From Nesterenkonia salmonea (GTDB lineage Bacteria; Actinomycetota; Actinomycetes; Actinomycetales; Micrococcaceae), in assembly GCF_005771525.1 (NCBI RefSeq), contig NZ_VAVZ01000007.1, positions 1 through 64,000 on the forward strand: a stretch of DNA of 64,000 nt, written 5' to 3'. The notes beneath the pieces were generated by a model. That model was not told the DNA's origin. It saw only the letters and a program-made list of their open reading frames with translations, and made no database searches. A program made the position numbers and the translations under genes. Below, piece after piece: positions 44,478 through 54,831 of the stretch; position 1 is the stretch's first letter; every line of letters starts with the position of its first letter.

Positions 44478-46052
44478 TCAAGGAACCCTCCACGACCGAC
44501 CATCGCGGCTGAGCAGTTCATGGGCGGAGGCAGGACCCCAGGAACCAGGGATGTACGGCTCGGGATGCTCGTCCATGGCCTCCCAGCGCTGGATGAACGG
44601 ATCGAGTATCCGCCAGGAAAGCTCGACTTCCCGATGCCGCGGGAACAGCGGGGGTTCACCCAGGAGCACGTCGAGGATGAGTCGCTCGTAAGCTTCCGGG
44701 GATTCTTCCGTGAAAGATCGGCCATAGCTGAAGTCCATGTCGACGTCGCGGATTTCCATCCCGGTCCCTGGCACTTTGGACGCCAGCCGCAACGTCGCCC
44801 CTTCATTGGGTTGGATCCGGATGATCAGCGCGTTCTGACCGAACTGATTCTCATCGGCTTCAGTAAAGAGCAGGTTAGGAGCTCTCTTGAACATCACAAC
44901 AATCTCTGTGACACGCTTGCCCAGGCGTTTTCCGCTGCGCAGGTAGAACGGAACGCCGTCCCATCGTCGTGTATGGATGTCCAACTTGAACGCGGCGTAG
45001 GTTTCCGTGGTCGACGCAGGATCGAAACCCTCTTCCTGCAGGAATCCCACAACGTCGGCACCGTCTTGAGTGCCGGCGTCGTACTGTCCGCGGGCACTGG
45101 CCGCTCCGAGGTCGGTGGGCACATGCACGGCCTCCAAAACCTTTTCCTTCTCCCGTCGGAGGTGATCGGCGTCGAAGCTGATGGGCTCCTCCATGGCTGT
45201 GAGCGCGAGCAGTTGTAGGAGGTGGTTCTGGATGACGTCACGAGCTGCGCCGACGCCGTCGTAGTAGCTCGCTCTGCCTTCAATCCCGATATCCTCAGCC
45301 ATCGTGATCTGGACATGATCGATGTGCTGGTTGTTCCACAGGGGCTCAAACAGTCGGTTGGCGAATCGCAAGGCTAGGAGATTCTGTACCGTCTCTTTAC
45401 CCAAATAATGGTCGATCCGGAAGACATCGTTCGAAGCGAATACACGCTCGACAGCCTGATTCAGCTCGTGCGCTGAGCATTCATCATGGCCGAAGGGCTT
45501 CTCAATGATGACCCGTGACCATGGATCTTCAGGTGACTGTGAGCGGCGAGCCAGCCCATGACTGGAGAGCTTCTGACAGACCATCTCAAAAGAGTTGGGG
45601 GGAATGGACAGGTAGAAGGCGTGGTTGCCTCCGGTGCCGCGTTCATCTTGAAGGTCGACCAGAACCTGACCTAAGCGCTGGTAGGCGTCGTCGTCTTCGA
45701 AACCATCAGCCTGGATGAATCTCAGCCCTGCGGCGAGCTTCTCCCACACATTTTCATGGAAGTCGGTCCGAGCGCGCTCTTGGACGTGCCCCTTGACCTG
45801 ACGTGCGAACTCAGCATCGTCCCAGTCGCGCCGACCGAAGCCGACCAGGCTGAAGCTTTCAGGCAGACGGCCGCGGTTGGCAAGGTCATAGAGCGCGGGG
45901 AGGAGCTTCTTCCGCGCCAGGTCTCCGGTCACACCGAACATGACCATTGCGCAATCGCCTGCAGGCCGTGATCCATTGCTCGAGCCGCGTCCGGTTCGTG
46001 TGCTGCGCGCTAGGGCAGGTGCTAGGGGATCTCCGTGAACGCCGCGGCTCAT
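44478..46052 (-). CDS. zwf: Glucose-6-phosphate 1-dehydrogenase
   Basis: A 524-residue NADP-dependent enzyme that commits glucose 6-phosphate to the pentose phosphate pathway. The N-terminal MVMFGVTGDLARKKLLPALY is the GASGDLA nucleotide loop. RVIIEKPFGHDECSA carries the conserved EKPxG, and FRIDHYLGKETVQNLLALRF is the signature with the catalytic His. The ATG overlaps the pgi stop by four bases. A further N-terminal segment of about 30 residues (Ser/Arg-rich) precedes the core and may not be functional. No opcA, the assembly factor often needed for Zwf in actinobacteria, is found in this cluster. Confidence 0.95.
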   Translation of the reverse strand: MSRGVHGDPLAPALARSTRTGRGSSNGSRPAGDCAMVMFGVTGDLARKKLLPALYDLANRGRLPESFSLVGFGRRDWDDAEFARQVKGHVQERARTDFHENVWEKLAAGLRFIQADGFEDDDAYQRLGQVLVDLQDERGTGGNHAFYLSIPPNSFEMVCQKLSSHGLARRSQSPEDPWSRVIIEKPFGHDECSAHELNQAVERVFASNDVFRIDHYLGKETVQNLLALRFANRLFEPLWNNQHIDHVQITMAEDIGIEGRASYYDGVGAARDVIQNHLLQLLALTAMEEPISFDADHLRREKEKVLEAVHVPTDLGAASARGQYDAGTQDGADVVGFLQEEGFDPASTTETYAAFKLDIHTRRWDGVPFYLRSGKRLGKRVTEIVVMFKRAPNLLFTEADENQFGQNALIIRIQPNEGATLRLASKVPGTGMEIRDVDMDFSYGRSFTEESPEAYERLILDVLLGEPPLFPRHREVELSWRILDPFIQRWEAMDEHPEPYIPGSWGPASAHELLSRDGRSWRVP

Positions 46053-47701
46053 GAGGCTAGGTTCGCGATCGCGTCGAGAACTTGCGCAATACCAGCCTCA
46101 CGGTCACTGAGGTGCAGCTGCAGCACTGGCCTTCCGTGATCCGCCAGCACTTTCGCGTCACCGCTGGCTTGAGCGGCTATGAGCTCACTGAGTGTGAATG
46201 GCCTTTCCGGCACGCTGACGTCCTCAGCGGCAGAAGTTGTGATCTGGAGGAAAGCACCTACGGCGGGGCCACCTTTGTGGAACTGCCCTGTGGAGTGCAG
46301 GAACCTTGGTCCCCAGCCGAAGGTAACGGGTCGACCACACACTGCGGAGAGCTGCGGTCGCAGTTCCTCCAGATGGCTTTCAGAGATCCGGTCGAGATAG
46401 GCCATCACTGCGAGGTAACCATTTTCCGGCACGCGGTCCAGCAACGCCTTCACCGCCTCGGTGACAGTCGCATCAGAGGCGGAGACCAGACTGTCGTCTC
46501 CAGAAGAGCGGATCTCGACCGCCTGGTCGATGGCGGGTTCACTGGAAGCGGGGGCGGGGGAGTCGAGCATGCCCCGTGCCGCGACCTTCGCCGACTCCAC
46601 GTCTGGTTGGTCGAAGGGATTGATGCCGAGGAGGGACCCGGCAACAGCTGTGGCGACTTCCCAGAGCAGGAACTGCGCGCCCAGGCTTCCTCCCGTGCGT
46701 ACCACATGTGGGGAGACCACGATATCTGTCGGGTCTGCGTCCACCGAGGCGCCTTCTTCTTCGTCTGCATCAACGATCTGGACAATCAAGGCGTCGTCGG
46801 CATCGCGGGTCAACTCGGGTTCACCGTCAGCGACGATGACCGGAAGAAGGCCGGTTCCTTCTTTGCCGGTGGACTCCGCGACGAGCTGTTCAATCCATGC
46901 TCCTAGGCCCACCAGAGGAGACCCATCGTCAGCGATGATGAGCTTGTCTCGCAAGGGTGAGGTGCCGCCGATAGCTGCTCCCAACTGAAGACCTGGGTTG
47001 GCGGCGTCGTCCTCAATAAGAAGGTCTATGGCGCTTTCAGCCTCGTCCAAGAGACCAGCGATATCTGCCCCAGCTAATCCCGCAGGTACAAGGCCAAAAG
47101 CGGTCAGGGCGGAGTAACGGCCACCGACCGAGGGGTCGGCCTCGAAGACAGCTCGAACTCCCTGTTCACGTGCCTGCTCGTTCATGGGCGAACCAGGATC
47201 TGTGACAACCACAGTGCGGCTGAAGGGATCGATGCCTGCCTCGTGGAAAGCGTGTTGGACGATTCGGCGCTGTGAGTCCGTCTCAACGGTTGAACCGGAC
47301 TTCGAAGCGACGACGAGCACGCTGCGCTGGAGGTTGTTCAACGCGGCAGCGACCTGCTGGGGATCCGTCGAATCGAGGACCACCAAGTCGACCCCGGAGG
47401 AAGCGCAAATGACTTCGGGGGCGAGTGATGAGCCCCCCATGCCAGCGAGCACTACTCGGTCCACCCCTTCAGCGGCTAGTTCCTGGCGCAGCTGAACGAT
47501 CGTCTCCACCAGCGGGCGTGAGGATTCGAAAGGGGACACCCAGCCGAGTCGCTGGGCGGCTTCGTCTTCCGCAGCTTGGCCCCAGAGGGTGTGATCCTTG
47601 GCGGCGAGCCGTGAGGCGAACTCGTGATCAACGAGTCCCGGCACCTGGGCATCGGACGCCTCCCGTGCGGCACCAATCAAGGTCAGCGACAACGAACTCA
47701 T
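46049..47701 (-). CDS. pgi: Glucose-6-phosphate isomerase, actinobacterial type
   Basis: A 550-residue SIS-domain isomerase that interconverts glucose 6-phosphate and fructose 6-phosphate. It shows VVLAGMGGSSLAPEVICAS (the GxGGSxL sugar-phosphate loop), VLVVASKSGSTVETDSQRR (the SKS/TET site) and FGWGPRFLHSTGQFHKGGP near the C-terminus (the SIS/PGI His-Lys site). The ATG at 47699-47701 has GAAGGGA nine bases upstream; an in-frame GTG region further up would add about 30 unlikely residues. It is part of tkt-tal-pgi-zwf-pgl on the minus strand. Confidence 0.92.
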   Translation of the reverse strand: MSSLSLTLIGAAREASDAQVPGLVDHEFASRLAAKDHTLWGQAAEDEAAQRLGWVSPFESSRPLVETIVQLRQELAAEGVDRVVLAGMGGSSLAPEVICASSGVDLVVLDSTDPQQVAAALNNLQRSVLVVASKSGSTVETDSQRRIVQHAFHEAGIDPFSRTVVVTDPGSPMNEQAREQGVRAVFEADPSVGGRYSALTAFGLVPAGLAGADIAGLLDEAESAIDLLIEDDAANPGLQLGAAIGGTSPLRDKLIIADDGSPLVGLGAWIEQLVAESTGKEGTGLLPVIVADGEPELTRDADDALIVQIVDADEEEGASVDADPTDIVVSPHVVRTGGSLGAQFLLWEVATAVAGSLLGINPFDQPDVESAKVAARGMLDSPAPASSEPAIDQAVEIRSSGDDSLVSASDATVTEAVKALLDRVPENGYLAVMAYLDRISESHLEELRPQLSAVCGRPVTFGWGPRFLHSTGQFHKGGPAVGAFLQITTSAAEDVSVPERPFTLSELIAAQASGDAKVLADHGRPVLQLHLSDREAGIAQVLDAIANLAS

Positions 47702-47808
47702 CTGGGTGTTCCCTTCTGTCCAAATTCCTACGGCGGGGAGGCCCGCGCGCATCTTCTCCATGTGCGGGGCTGACCTTTCCAAGGTGCCCCGCACATGCTT
47801 CAGTAGAA

Positions 47809-48951
47809 CTACTTTTGGCGCTTCAGACCCTCGTCGATAGTGCTGAGCAGCCCTTCCCAGGACTTGTCGAACTTCTCCAGGCCCTCGTTTTCCAGAGCGT
47901 CGACGACGTCACGGTAGGTGATGCCGGCGGCAGAGATGCCGTCGAGCACGCGATTGGACTCTACGTAGGTGTCCGTCATGGTGTCTCCATCGACTTCGCC
48001 GTGGTCGGCCAGAGCGTTGAGTGTCTTCTCCGGCATGGTGTTGACGACTCCAGCTGCGGCGAGTTCAGTGACGTAGAGCGTGTCAGACAGGCTCGGATCT
48101 TTCGTCCCGGTTGATGCCAGAAGAAGTCGCTGCGGCCTGCCTCCTCGCTCGCCAAGGAGCCTCCACCGTTCAGAGCTGAACGACTCTGAAGCGATCTGGT
48201 GCGCTAGCCGTGCATTGGCAATGGCGGCCTTGGACTTCAGCTTCTCGGTCCCGGGCTTGCCTTCTTCAGCTGCCAGTTCCAGACGCTTGTCCACTTCACT
48301 GTCTACTCGCGAGACGAAGAAACTTGCGACTGAGTGAATCTTGGAGATGTCGAGTCCATCGGTGTGAGCTTTTTCAAGGCCCAGCATGAAGGCGTTGATG
48401 ACAGCGCGGTAGCGTTCCAGCGAAAACACCAGTGTGACGTTGACACTGATTCCTTCAGAGATCACTGCGGCGATAGCCTCGATGCCCTCAACTGTTGCGG
48501 GGATCTTGATCATCACGTTTTCGCGGCCGACAGCCTCGTAGAGGCGCTTGGCCTCTGCGATGGTGGAATCCGCGTCGCGAGCCATACGCGGGTCAACTTC
48601 GATCGAGACTCGTCCGTCGATGCCGCCGGAGGCAGCGTAGGTCTCTGCGAACACGTCACAGGCTTCCCGGACATCTGAAGTGGTGATTTCGAAGACTGCC
48701 TGCTCCGCGTCGGCGCCCTTCGATGCAAGCTCTGCTAGCTGCTGTTCGTATGCGTCTCCGGACCCGACGGCGGATTCAAAGATGGTCGGGTTAGTGGTCA
48801 CACCCACGACGTGGTGAGTCTCGATGAGTTTGGCCAGTGAGCCAGAGTTGAGTCGCTCCCGGGATAGGTCGTCCAACCAGATGGACACTCCCACGTCGGA
48901 GAGCGCTTTAGTGCGGGGATTGCCAGTTGTGGCGTGTGTTTCGGCGGTCAT
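47809..48951 (-). CDS. tal: Transaldolase
   Basis: A 380-residue TIM-barrel enzyme that moves a dihydroxyacetone unit between sugar phosphates in the non-oxidative pentose phosphate pathway. [18 protein letters not shown] is the N-terminal signature. The Schiff-base Lys is in [17 protein letters not shown] later [19 protein letters not shown] and [15 protein letters not shown] are also typical of the long actinobacterial Tal. It follows tkt by 32 bases with its own AAGGAG. Confidence 0.95.
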   Translation of the reverse strand: MTAETHATTGNPRTKALSDVGVSIWLDDLSRERLNSGSLAKLIETHHVVGVTTNPTIFESAVGSGDAYEQQLAELASKGADAEQAVFEITTSDVREACDVFAETYAASGGIDGRVSIEVDPRMARDADSTIAEAKRLYEAVGRENVMIKIPATVEGIEAIAAVISEGISVNVTLVFSLERYRAVINAFMLGLEKAHTDGLDISKIHSVASFFVSRVDSEVDKRLELAAEEGKPGTEKLKSKAAIANARLAHQIASESFSSERWRLLGERGGRPQRLLLASTGTKDPSLSDTLYVTELAAAGVVNTMPEKTLNALADHGEVDGDTMTDTYVESNRVLDGISAAGITYRDVVDALENEGLEKFDKSWEGLLSTIDEGLKRQK

Positions 48952-48983
48952 GATGTGCTCCTTGATCAGAAGGTCTTGAAGGT

Positions 48984-51092
48984 TCAGTTCTTGGCGGCGC
49001 TGATGGAGTCCTCAGCCGCAGCTGCGACACCATCGGCGGTAATGCCGAACTGTTCGTAGAGCTCCTTGTAGTCGGCTGAGCCACCGAAGTGGTCAAGGCC
49101 CACAATCCGGCCTGCATCACCGACGTACTGATACCAACTCAGGGGGTGGGCCGCTTCCACAGCCACGCGGGCCTTCACCGCCGATGGCAGGACAGACTCT
49201 CGGTAAGTGGCGTCCTGTTCAGCGAACCATTCCATGCATGGGGCAGAGACGACCCGTGCAGCGATGCCTTTGGAAGCGAGGCTCTCACGAGCATCAACGG
49301 CAAGTGCGACCTCGGAGCCGGTGCCGATAAGGATAACGTCGGGTTCGACGACAACCCCGTCGCGGACGGCCTCGGCCAGCACATAGGCGCCCTTGGCTGC
49401 ACCTTCGACCGATCCGAACTCGTCGGCATTCGCCGCACTGGCGCCGCGTGCGAAAGTAGGCACACCCTGACGAGTGAGGGCGATACCAGCGGGCCTGTCG
49501 GCGCGCTTGAGGACTTCACGCCACACAAGGGCGACCTCATTGGCATCAGCCGGACGAGTGACGTCCAGGCCGGGAATGGCCCGAAGGCTGGCGAGCTGCT
49601 CCACCGGCTGGTGAGTAGGTCCATCCTCGCCGAGTCCGATCGAATCGTGAGTCCAGACAAAGATTGAGCCGATCCCCATGAGCGCTGCTAGACGCACCGC
49701 GGGACGCTGGTAGTCCGAGAAAATGAGGAACGTGCCGTTGTATGTCCTCAGCGGCACCGACAACTGGATGCCGTTGGTGATGGCGGCCGCCGCGTGTTCC
49801 CGAACTCCGAAGTGGAGGTTCCGGCCAAACGGCTGTGCGGAGAATTTTCCTGTGGACCAAGTCTTGGGACCGAAAGAATCCTCACCGGCGATGAGTGTGT
49901 TGTTCGACCCAGCCAGGTCCGCTGAACCGCCCCAGAGTTCGGGAAGCAGTGGTGCCACAGCGTTGATCACTTTGCCGGAAGCGGCCCGGGTGGCGACGGC
50001 GTCGCCAGCCGGGAATTCGGGAAGACTGTCTTCCCATCCTTCCGGAAGCTCGCCGGCTGTCAGGCGGTCGAACAACGCCGCGGCGTCACTGTTGTTGTCT
50101 CTCCAGCTTGCATACGTCTTTTCCCACTCCGCGCGGGCCTCAGAGCCGCGTTCACTCACCCTTCGAGCGTGGGCGATGATGTCTTCATCAACGTGGAAGT
50201 GCTGTTCAGCGTCGAATCCGAGGAATTCCTTGGTGGCGGCCAGCTCTTCTTCCCCGAGTTTAGAGCCGTGAATGCCGCCGGTGTTCTGCTTACCCGGAGC
50301 AGGCCAACCAATGACGGTTCGCAGAGCGATCAGTGAAGGTTTGGAGGTCTCTTCGCGGGCGGCGGTGAGCGCCCTGCTGAGCTCGTCGACATCTTCTGAA
50401 TAGTTGCCGGTTTTCAACCAGTCAACCCGCTGCACATGCCAACCATAGGCTTCATAGCGGGCCATTACGTCTTCTGTGAAGGCGATGTCAGTATCGTCTT
50501 CGATGGAAATTTTGTTGTCGTCCCAGATGACATTGAGGTTGCCGAGCTGCTGGTGGCCGGCCAATGATGAGGCCTCGGAGGTGACGCCCTCCTGCAGGTC
50601 ACCGTCGGAAGCGATCACCCAGACGTTGTGATCGAACGGAGAAGTCCCGGCATCCGCCTCGGGGTCCAACAGGCCGCGCAGGCGACGTTGACCGTACGCG
50701 AAGCCTACAGAGGAGGCAAGACCTTGGCCCAGCGGACCGGTGGTGATCTCAACACCGTCAGTGTGACCGTACTCGGGATGACCCGGTGTCTTCGAACCCC
50801 AAGTGCGCAGAGCCTGAATGTCTTCCAGCTCAAGTCCGTAGCCGGAAAAGTAGAGCTGGAGGTAGAGAGTCAGGCTTGAGTGGCCTGGTGACAGGATGAA
50901 ACGGTCCCGACCGATCCACTCGGGATCCGAGGGGTCATGCCGCATGACCTTCTGGAACAGCAGGTACGCCGCTGGTGCCAGCGACATGGCGGTACCCGGG
51001 TGGCCGGATCCTACTCTTTCAACTGCATCGGCGGCAAGCACCCGCAGAGTATCCACGGCCTTCTTGTCTAGGTCGGTGAAGATTTCGGTCAC
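48984..51092 (-). CDS. tkt: Transketolase
   Basis: A 702-residue thiamine-diphosphate enzyme that moves two-carbon units between sugar phosphates. N-terminal: [36 protein letters not shown]. The TPP-binding [12 protein letters not shown]-like stretch reads [27 protein letters not shown] supplies the metal ligands. C-terminal: [20 protein letters not shown] and [14 protein letters not shown]. It is the first gene of the minus-strand run tkt-tal-pgi-zwf-pgl, with a GGAGGA ribosome-binding site. Confidence 0.96.
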   Translation of the reverse strand: MTEIFTDLDKKAVDTLRVLAADAVERVGSGHPGTAMSLAPAAYLLFQKVMRHDPSDPEWIGRDRFILSPGHSSLTLYLQLYFSGYGLELEDIQALRTWGSKTPGHPEYGHTDGVEITTGPLGQGLASSVGFAYGQRRLRGLLDPEADAGTSPFDHNVWVIASDGDLQEGVTSEASSLAGHQQLGNLNVIWDDNKISIEDDTDIAFTEDVMARYEAYGWHVQRVDWLKTGNYSEDVDELSRALTAAREETSKPSLIALRTVIGWPAPGKQNTGGIHGSKLGEEELAATKEFLGFDAEQHFHVDEDIIAHARRVSERGSEARAEWEKTYASWRDNNSDAAALFDRLTAGELPEGWEDSLPEFPAGDAVATRAASGKVINAVAPLLPELWGGSADLAGSNNTLIAGEDSFGPKTWSTGKFSAQPFGRNLHFGVREHAAAAITNGIQLSVPLRTYNGTFLIFSDYQRPAVRLAALMGIGSIFVWTHDSIGLGEDGPTHQPVEQLASLRAIPGLDVTRPADANEVALVWREVLKRADRPAGIALTRQGVPTFARGASAANADEFGSVEGAAKGAYVLAEAVRDGVVVEPDVILIGTGSEVALAVDARESLASKGIAARVVSAPCMEWFAEQDATYRESVLPSAVKARVAVEAAHPLSWYQYVGDAGRIVGLDHFGGSADYKELYEQFGITADGVAAAAEDSISAAKN

Positions 51093-51193
51093 TGTGAGTG
51101 TCCTCCAAGCGGTGATGTGTCTCTACAAAAGGGGCTTACAAGGAGGCACGCCCTTGTGCCGCATCTCACTCCACCCTACCGGGGGGAGTGGAT

Positions 51194-52135
51194 TTAGTCG
51201 TGTCTTGCGTCTAAGCCGAGGGCGTAGGCGACTAGTTCCAAACTGCGGTGCCTGATCACCAAGTCCGCGTGGTCAATCAACGCTGGCTTGGCACAGAATG
51301 CGATGCCCACCCCTGCTGTCCTTACCATATCCGCATCGTTGGCTCCATCGCCCACTGCGACCACATTCTGAACATTTATGCCGCTGCGCTTTCCCCATTC
51401 CAGCAGGCGCTGGCGCTTGATCTGTGGGTCAACCACCTGCCCGACGGTCCGCCCGGTGAGCCGTCCGTTCGTGATTTCTAGCGTGTTGGCATCAAAGTCC
51501 GTGAGGTCGAGGTCAGCCGCCAGTGGCTTGAGGATCTGCTGAAATCCACCCGATACGGCATAGACCGGCCACTGGCGGCCGAGCCAGGAGCGGATAAGTT
51601 CATGTGCGCCCGCGGTCGCGGTTAGGGCGCGGTACGTTTCGTGAAGGACTGTGTCCTTCAGCCCGGCCAAAGTCTGAACGCGTGCGTGAAGACTCTGCGT
51701 GAAATCCAGTTCACCGCGCATCGCCCGCTCTGTGACGTTCGACACGTCCTCTGCTGTGCCGGCGAACTCGGCCAGGAGGTCGATGACCTCCTGATCAATC
51801 AGAGTGGAGTCCACGTCCATGATGAGCATCAGGGGGCCTCGCGGGCGCTGAGCAGCGGAGAGAACAGTGCTCGTGACAGCGGAGACGGGGAGCTGTTCTG
51901 CGGCGTCGTCGAGCAGTGAACTGACCAGTTGAGTACCGAAAGTGTCGTCAGAATTGGAGAGCTCCAGACACCACCGGACGGCCTTCACGGTGCTCGAGGC
52001 AGTGGGGAACTCAGTGGCCTCCACCCGAAGCACGGTTCCGCGGCGCTCAAAGTCGGCGGTCAGGGAGCGGACGAGGGCGCCGTCGAGTTCTTCGGCGGCG
52101 ATCATAGCAACAGTTCCAGGAGGCAGATCAGTCAT
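51194..52135 (-). CDS. serB: Phosphoserine phosphatase
   Basis: A 313-residue HAD-family phosphatase that forms serine from phosphoserine. An N-terminal ACT-like region precedes the catalytic domain. The nucleophile is in LMLIMDVDSTLIDQEVIDLL (DxDST). Motif II lies around VYAVSGGFQQIL and motif III/IV in VVAVGDGANDADMVRTAGVG. The ATG at 52133-52135 starts the protein at MTDLPPGTV; a longer in-frame extension overlaps the divergent ABC gene and is rejected. It is divergent from that gene with 49 bases between. Confidence 0.94.
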   Translation of the reverse strand: MTDLPPGTVAMIAAEELDGALVRSLTADFERRGTVLRVEATEFPTASSTVKAVRWCLELSNSDDTFGTQLVSSLLDDAAEQLPVSAVTSTVLSAAQRPRGPLMLIMDVDSTLIDQEVIDLLAEFAGTAEDVSNVTERAMRGELDFTQSLHARVQTLAGLKDTVLHETYRALTATAGAHELIRSWLGRQWPVYAVSGGFQQILKPLAADLDLTDFDANTLEITNGRLTGRTVGQVVDPQIKRQRLLEWGKRSGINVQNVVAVGDGANDADMVRTAGVGIAFCAKPALIDHADLVIRHRSLELVAYALGLDARHD

Positions 52136-52171
52136 AGCGAGTCTCACCCTATAACCGCTCGGGCGGTTCGG

Positions 52172-52177
52172 TAGGGT
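52172..52177 (+). promoter_or_regulatory. -10 element of leaderless promoter for the ABC ATPase gene
   Basis: TAGGGT, seven bases, then the ATG at 52185. No ribosome-binding site. Confidence 0.45.
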
Positions 52178-52184
52178 TAGGCGC

Positions 52185-52970
52185 ATGAGTCCAGTGCTGA
52201 ATCTTTCGGGTGTCACCGTGCGACGTGGCCGCAAGTTACTCCTCGACGATGTGAACTTTCGGATTGACGACGGACAGCGCTGGGTCATTCTGGGCCCAAA
52301 TGGTGCAGGTAAGACGACCTTGCTGCAGATCGCCTCCGCAAGGCTGTTCCCCACCAATGGTCACACCCAAATTCTCGACGAGACGCTCGGCGGTGTAGAC
52401 GTCTTCGAACTCAGACCGCGCATTGGATTGTGCTCAAACTCCGTCGCCCATACCTTGCCGGGCCGGGAAACGGCCCTCAACGTGGTGGTGACTGCCGCCT
52501 ATGGTGTGACTGGCCGGTGGCGTGAGGAGTACGAAAGGCTCGATGAGCGCCGGGCATTCGCACTGCTGAATACATGGGGAGTCGGGACAGTGTTCGATCG
52601 GCCATTCGCGACTCTCAGTGAAGGTGAACGGAAGCGGGTCCAGATCGCCCGTGCGCTGATGACTGACCCTGAGCTGCTTCTGCTGGACGAGCCCGGAGCG
52701 GGACTGGACCTAGCGGGTCGGGAGGCGTTGGTGGCGCGCACCTCGGAGCTCGTCCAAGATGAGTCGGCCCCGGCGACGGTTCTCGTCACTCACCATTTGG
52801 AGGAGATTCCGCCGGGGTTCACCCACGTGTTGCTCCTGCGCGACGGGAAAGTGGTGTCAGCGGGTCCCATAGGGGACACTCTCACCTCGGATAATCTCAG
52901 CGCCACTTTCGACATGCCATTGGACCTCACAGAACGTGACGGTCGCTACAGTGCCTTTATGAAGAGCTGA
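52185..52970 (+). CDS. ABC transporter ATP-binding protein (orphan)
   Basis: A 261-residue ABC ATPase. Walker A is ILGPNGAGKTTLLQIA near residue 38, the signature is reduced to TLSEGERKRVQIARAL (LSEGE rather than LSGGQ), Walker B is LLLLDEPGAGLDL, and the switch His is in VLVTHHLEEIPPG. No permease or binding-protein gene is adjacent; the next gene is a TSUP permease four bases downstream. It resembles the YlmA/ModF-like group of stand-alone ATPases found next to serB in actinobacteria. Its partner is unknown. Confidence 0.85.
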   Translation: MSPVLNLSGVTVRRGRKLLLDDVNFRIDDGQRWVILGPNGAGKTTLLQIASARLFPTNGHTQILDETLGGVDVFELRPRIGLCSNSVAHTLPGRETALNVVVTAAYGVTGRWREEYERLDERRAFALLNTWGVGTVFDRPFATLSEGERKRVQIARALMTDPELLLLDEPGAGLDLAGREALVARTSELVQDESAPATVLVTHHLEEIPPGFTHVLLLRDGKVVSAGPIGDTLTSDNLSATFDMPLDLTERDGRYSAFMKS

Positions 52971-52974
52971 CAGC

Positions 52975-53865
52975 GTGGAAGCGATACTCGAATTCGAACT
53001 GCATGACCTGGGTATTGGTCTGCTACTGCTCATCTTCGTTGCGGCGATTTGGGCGGGATCTATCAACACGGTCGTCGGGTCCGGAACCCTGGTGACCTTC
53101 CCGGTTCTGGTGGCCATGGGTGTGCCTCCAGTGTCGGCGACGGTCTCGAACGCCATGGGTCTTATCGCTGGCAACTTCACCGGAGCCTGGGGCTACCGGA
53201 GGGAAATCGTTCAGGTTAAGTCGGTGCTTAAGCGGCTTATTCCGGCATCATTCCTGGGTGGCGTTATAGGTGCCACGTTGCTGATCACTCTCCCGGAGGA
53301 AGTTTTCGGCACTGTTGCACCGGTATTGATCGTGATCTCATTGGCCATGGTGCTCGCACAGCCTCGGCTTGCGGCCTGGGTCAAGCGCCGAGCTGCCGAA
53401 CGCACCGAAGACTCTGATCCGAGTACGCCGCAGCCTGAGGATGACGCTGACATTGTGGCGAAAAAGGCGGCTGATTCCGTCGGTTGGCCGTTGGTTTTTT
53501 TGGTGTTCCTCGCGGGGATCTACGGCGGATATTTCGTTGCCGCGCAGGGCATCCTCCTCATGGGCATTTTGGGTGTTCTCTTGGCTGCCACCATTCAGCA
53601 GGCAAACGGCGTCAAGAACCTCTTGGTGGCTTTCGTCAACCTCACCGCGGCGGTGAGCTATGTGGTGGTTGACTATCTGATTCGTGACCCAGATGACCGC
53701 GTGATCCTGTGGGGCGTGGTGGCCATCATTGCCGTCGGATCGACTCTTGGAGGATTCATAGGAGCTTGGGTGGGCCGCAGGCTGTCCCCAGTTGTTCTCC
53801 GGTCTGTCATCATCACATTAGGACTCGTCGCGCTGGCAGTCATGCTCCGCAATCTCTTCCTGTGA
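52975..53865 (+). CDS. TSUP-family membrane transporter (TauE/SafE type)
   Basis: A 296-residue integral membrane protein, about eight helices in two halves. Each half starts with the TSUP-like Gly-rich motif: INTVVGSGTLVTFPVLVAMG with SATVSNAMGLIAGNF, and GGYFVAAQGILLMGILGVL with NGVKNLLVAFVN. A hydrophilic linker (RAAERTEDSDPSTPQPEDD) separates them. Members move sulfite, sulfonates or organic anions; the substrate here is unknown. The GTG start has GAAGAG upstream. It is probably co-transcribed with the ABC ATPase. Confidence 0.87.
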   Translation: MEAILEFELHDLGIGLLLLIFVAAIWAGSINTVVGSGTLVTFPVLVAMGVPPVSATVSNAMGLIAGNFTGAWGYRREIVQVKSVLKRLIPASFLGGVIGATLLITLPEEVFGTVAPVLIVISLAMVLAQPRLAAWVKRRAAERTEDSDPSTPQPEDDADIVAKKAADSVGWPLVFLVFLAGIYGGYFVAAQGILLMGILGVLLAATIQQANGVKNLLVAFVNLTAAVSYVVVDYLIRDPDDRVILWGVVAIIAVGSTLGGFIGAWVGRRLSPVVLRSVIITLGLVALAVMLRNLFL

Positions 53866-54038
53866 TGATCCAGGTCGAGTGTTCCCAAGGTGCCCGCTGT
53901 GGGCTCTTCCAGCGCTGAGCTGTCACTGATCCCCGGCTGACGTCATGGAGTTTCTTCTCTTGACCAAGTCCGGACGAATCCAATGATCAGGCGCGAACCT
54001 GGGTTCGCGGCAACCATGCCGTCAGAGTAGCTGGAGAG

Positions 54039-54831
54039 TTGGCCCGTAAGGAGCCTGCTGAGATGGCAGTGGCCTTCCGCTTGTTGGATCAGGTCCCGGC
54101 GAAGATCGCTTCGCGTCTTGAGCATGCACTGTCTGCGGAGCAGAGGAAGGCGACGACTGAACTCCTGGGGTATGAATCGTGCACTGCTGGCCGACTCATG
54201 GTTCCAGCGGCAGTGACATTGGCGCCCGAGCGGACGCGCGAAGAGACGATAGGCAAACTGGGAGGGTTGTCAGCCCCGTCGCATGACTATTCGCAGTTGT
54301 CGGTCACGGATGGTCAGCGCAAACTCGTCGGGGTGGTCTCGCTCAGTGACATCGTCACCAGTGACGACGGTATTCAGGTGAGGGGCCTTATGTCCTCTGA
54401 TGTCTACAGCGTCTCAGCTCACGAGGATCAGGCAGTGGCCGCGCGCCTGCTTCAAGAAGCCGATTTGCTAGCGCTCCCTGTGGTGGACGGGGAGAAACGA
54501 GTTATTGGCATAATCCCCATCGACGATGCCATGGAGGTCCTCGAAGAGGAAGGGACCGAGGACGCCCACCGATCTGGTAGTGCTGAGCCCATCCTGAAGC
54601 CGTATCGGTCCGCTACTGTGTTCGGTCTGGCTCGCAGTCGGTTTCCCCGTCGCCGCGATCTTCTATGGCACGGCTATCGGGATGATTATCTCCCTGACTC
54701 TGCTCGTGATCTGCTTGTGGGCATCATCGGTAGGAGGTATCTTGCCTCTGGTCGCCACCAAGCTACGTATCGACCCCGCGGTGTTCTCGGCTCCTGTCAT
54801 CACCACGCTGGTCGACGCTACGGGTCTTGTC
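54039..54831 (+). pseudogene. mgtE: mgtE remnant (Mg2+ transporter), frameshifted and internally deleted
   Basis: From the TTG at 54039 a frame codes part of the MgtE N-domain (LLGYESCTAGRLMVPAAV) and both CBS domains (KLVGVVSLSDIV; VSAHEDQAVAARLLQEADLL), then loses similarity after LKPYRSATVFGLARSR near 54640. At 54682-54831, in another frame, only the last membrane helices remain (SSVGGILPLVATKLRIDPAV, then SAPVITTLVDATGLV). The first part of the N-domain and most of the membrane domain are missing. No function can remain as a Mg2+ channel. The neighbouring mgtC remnant starts right where the mgtE tail ends. Confidence 0.85.
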
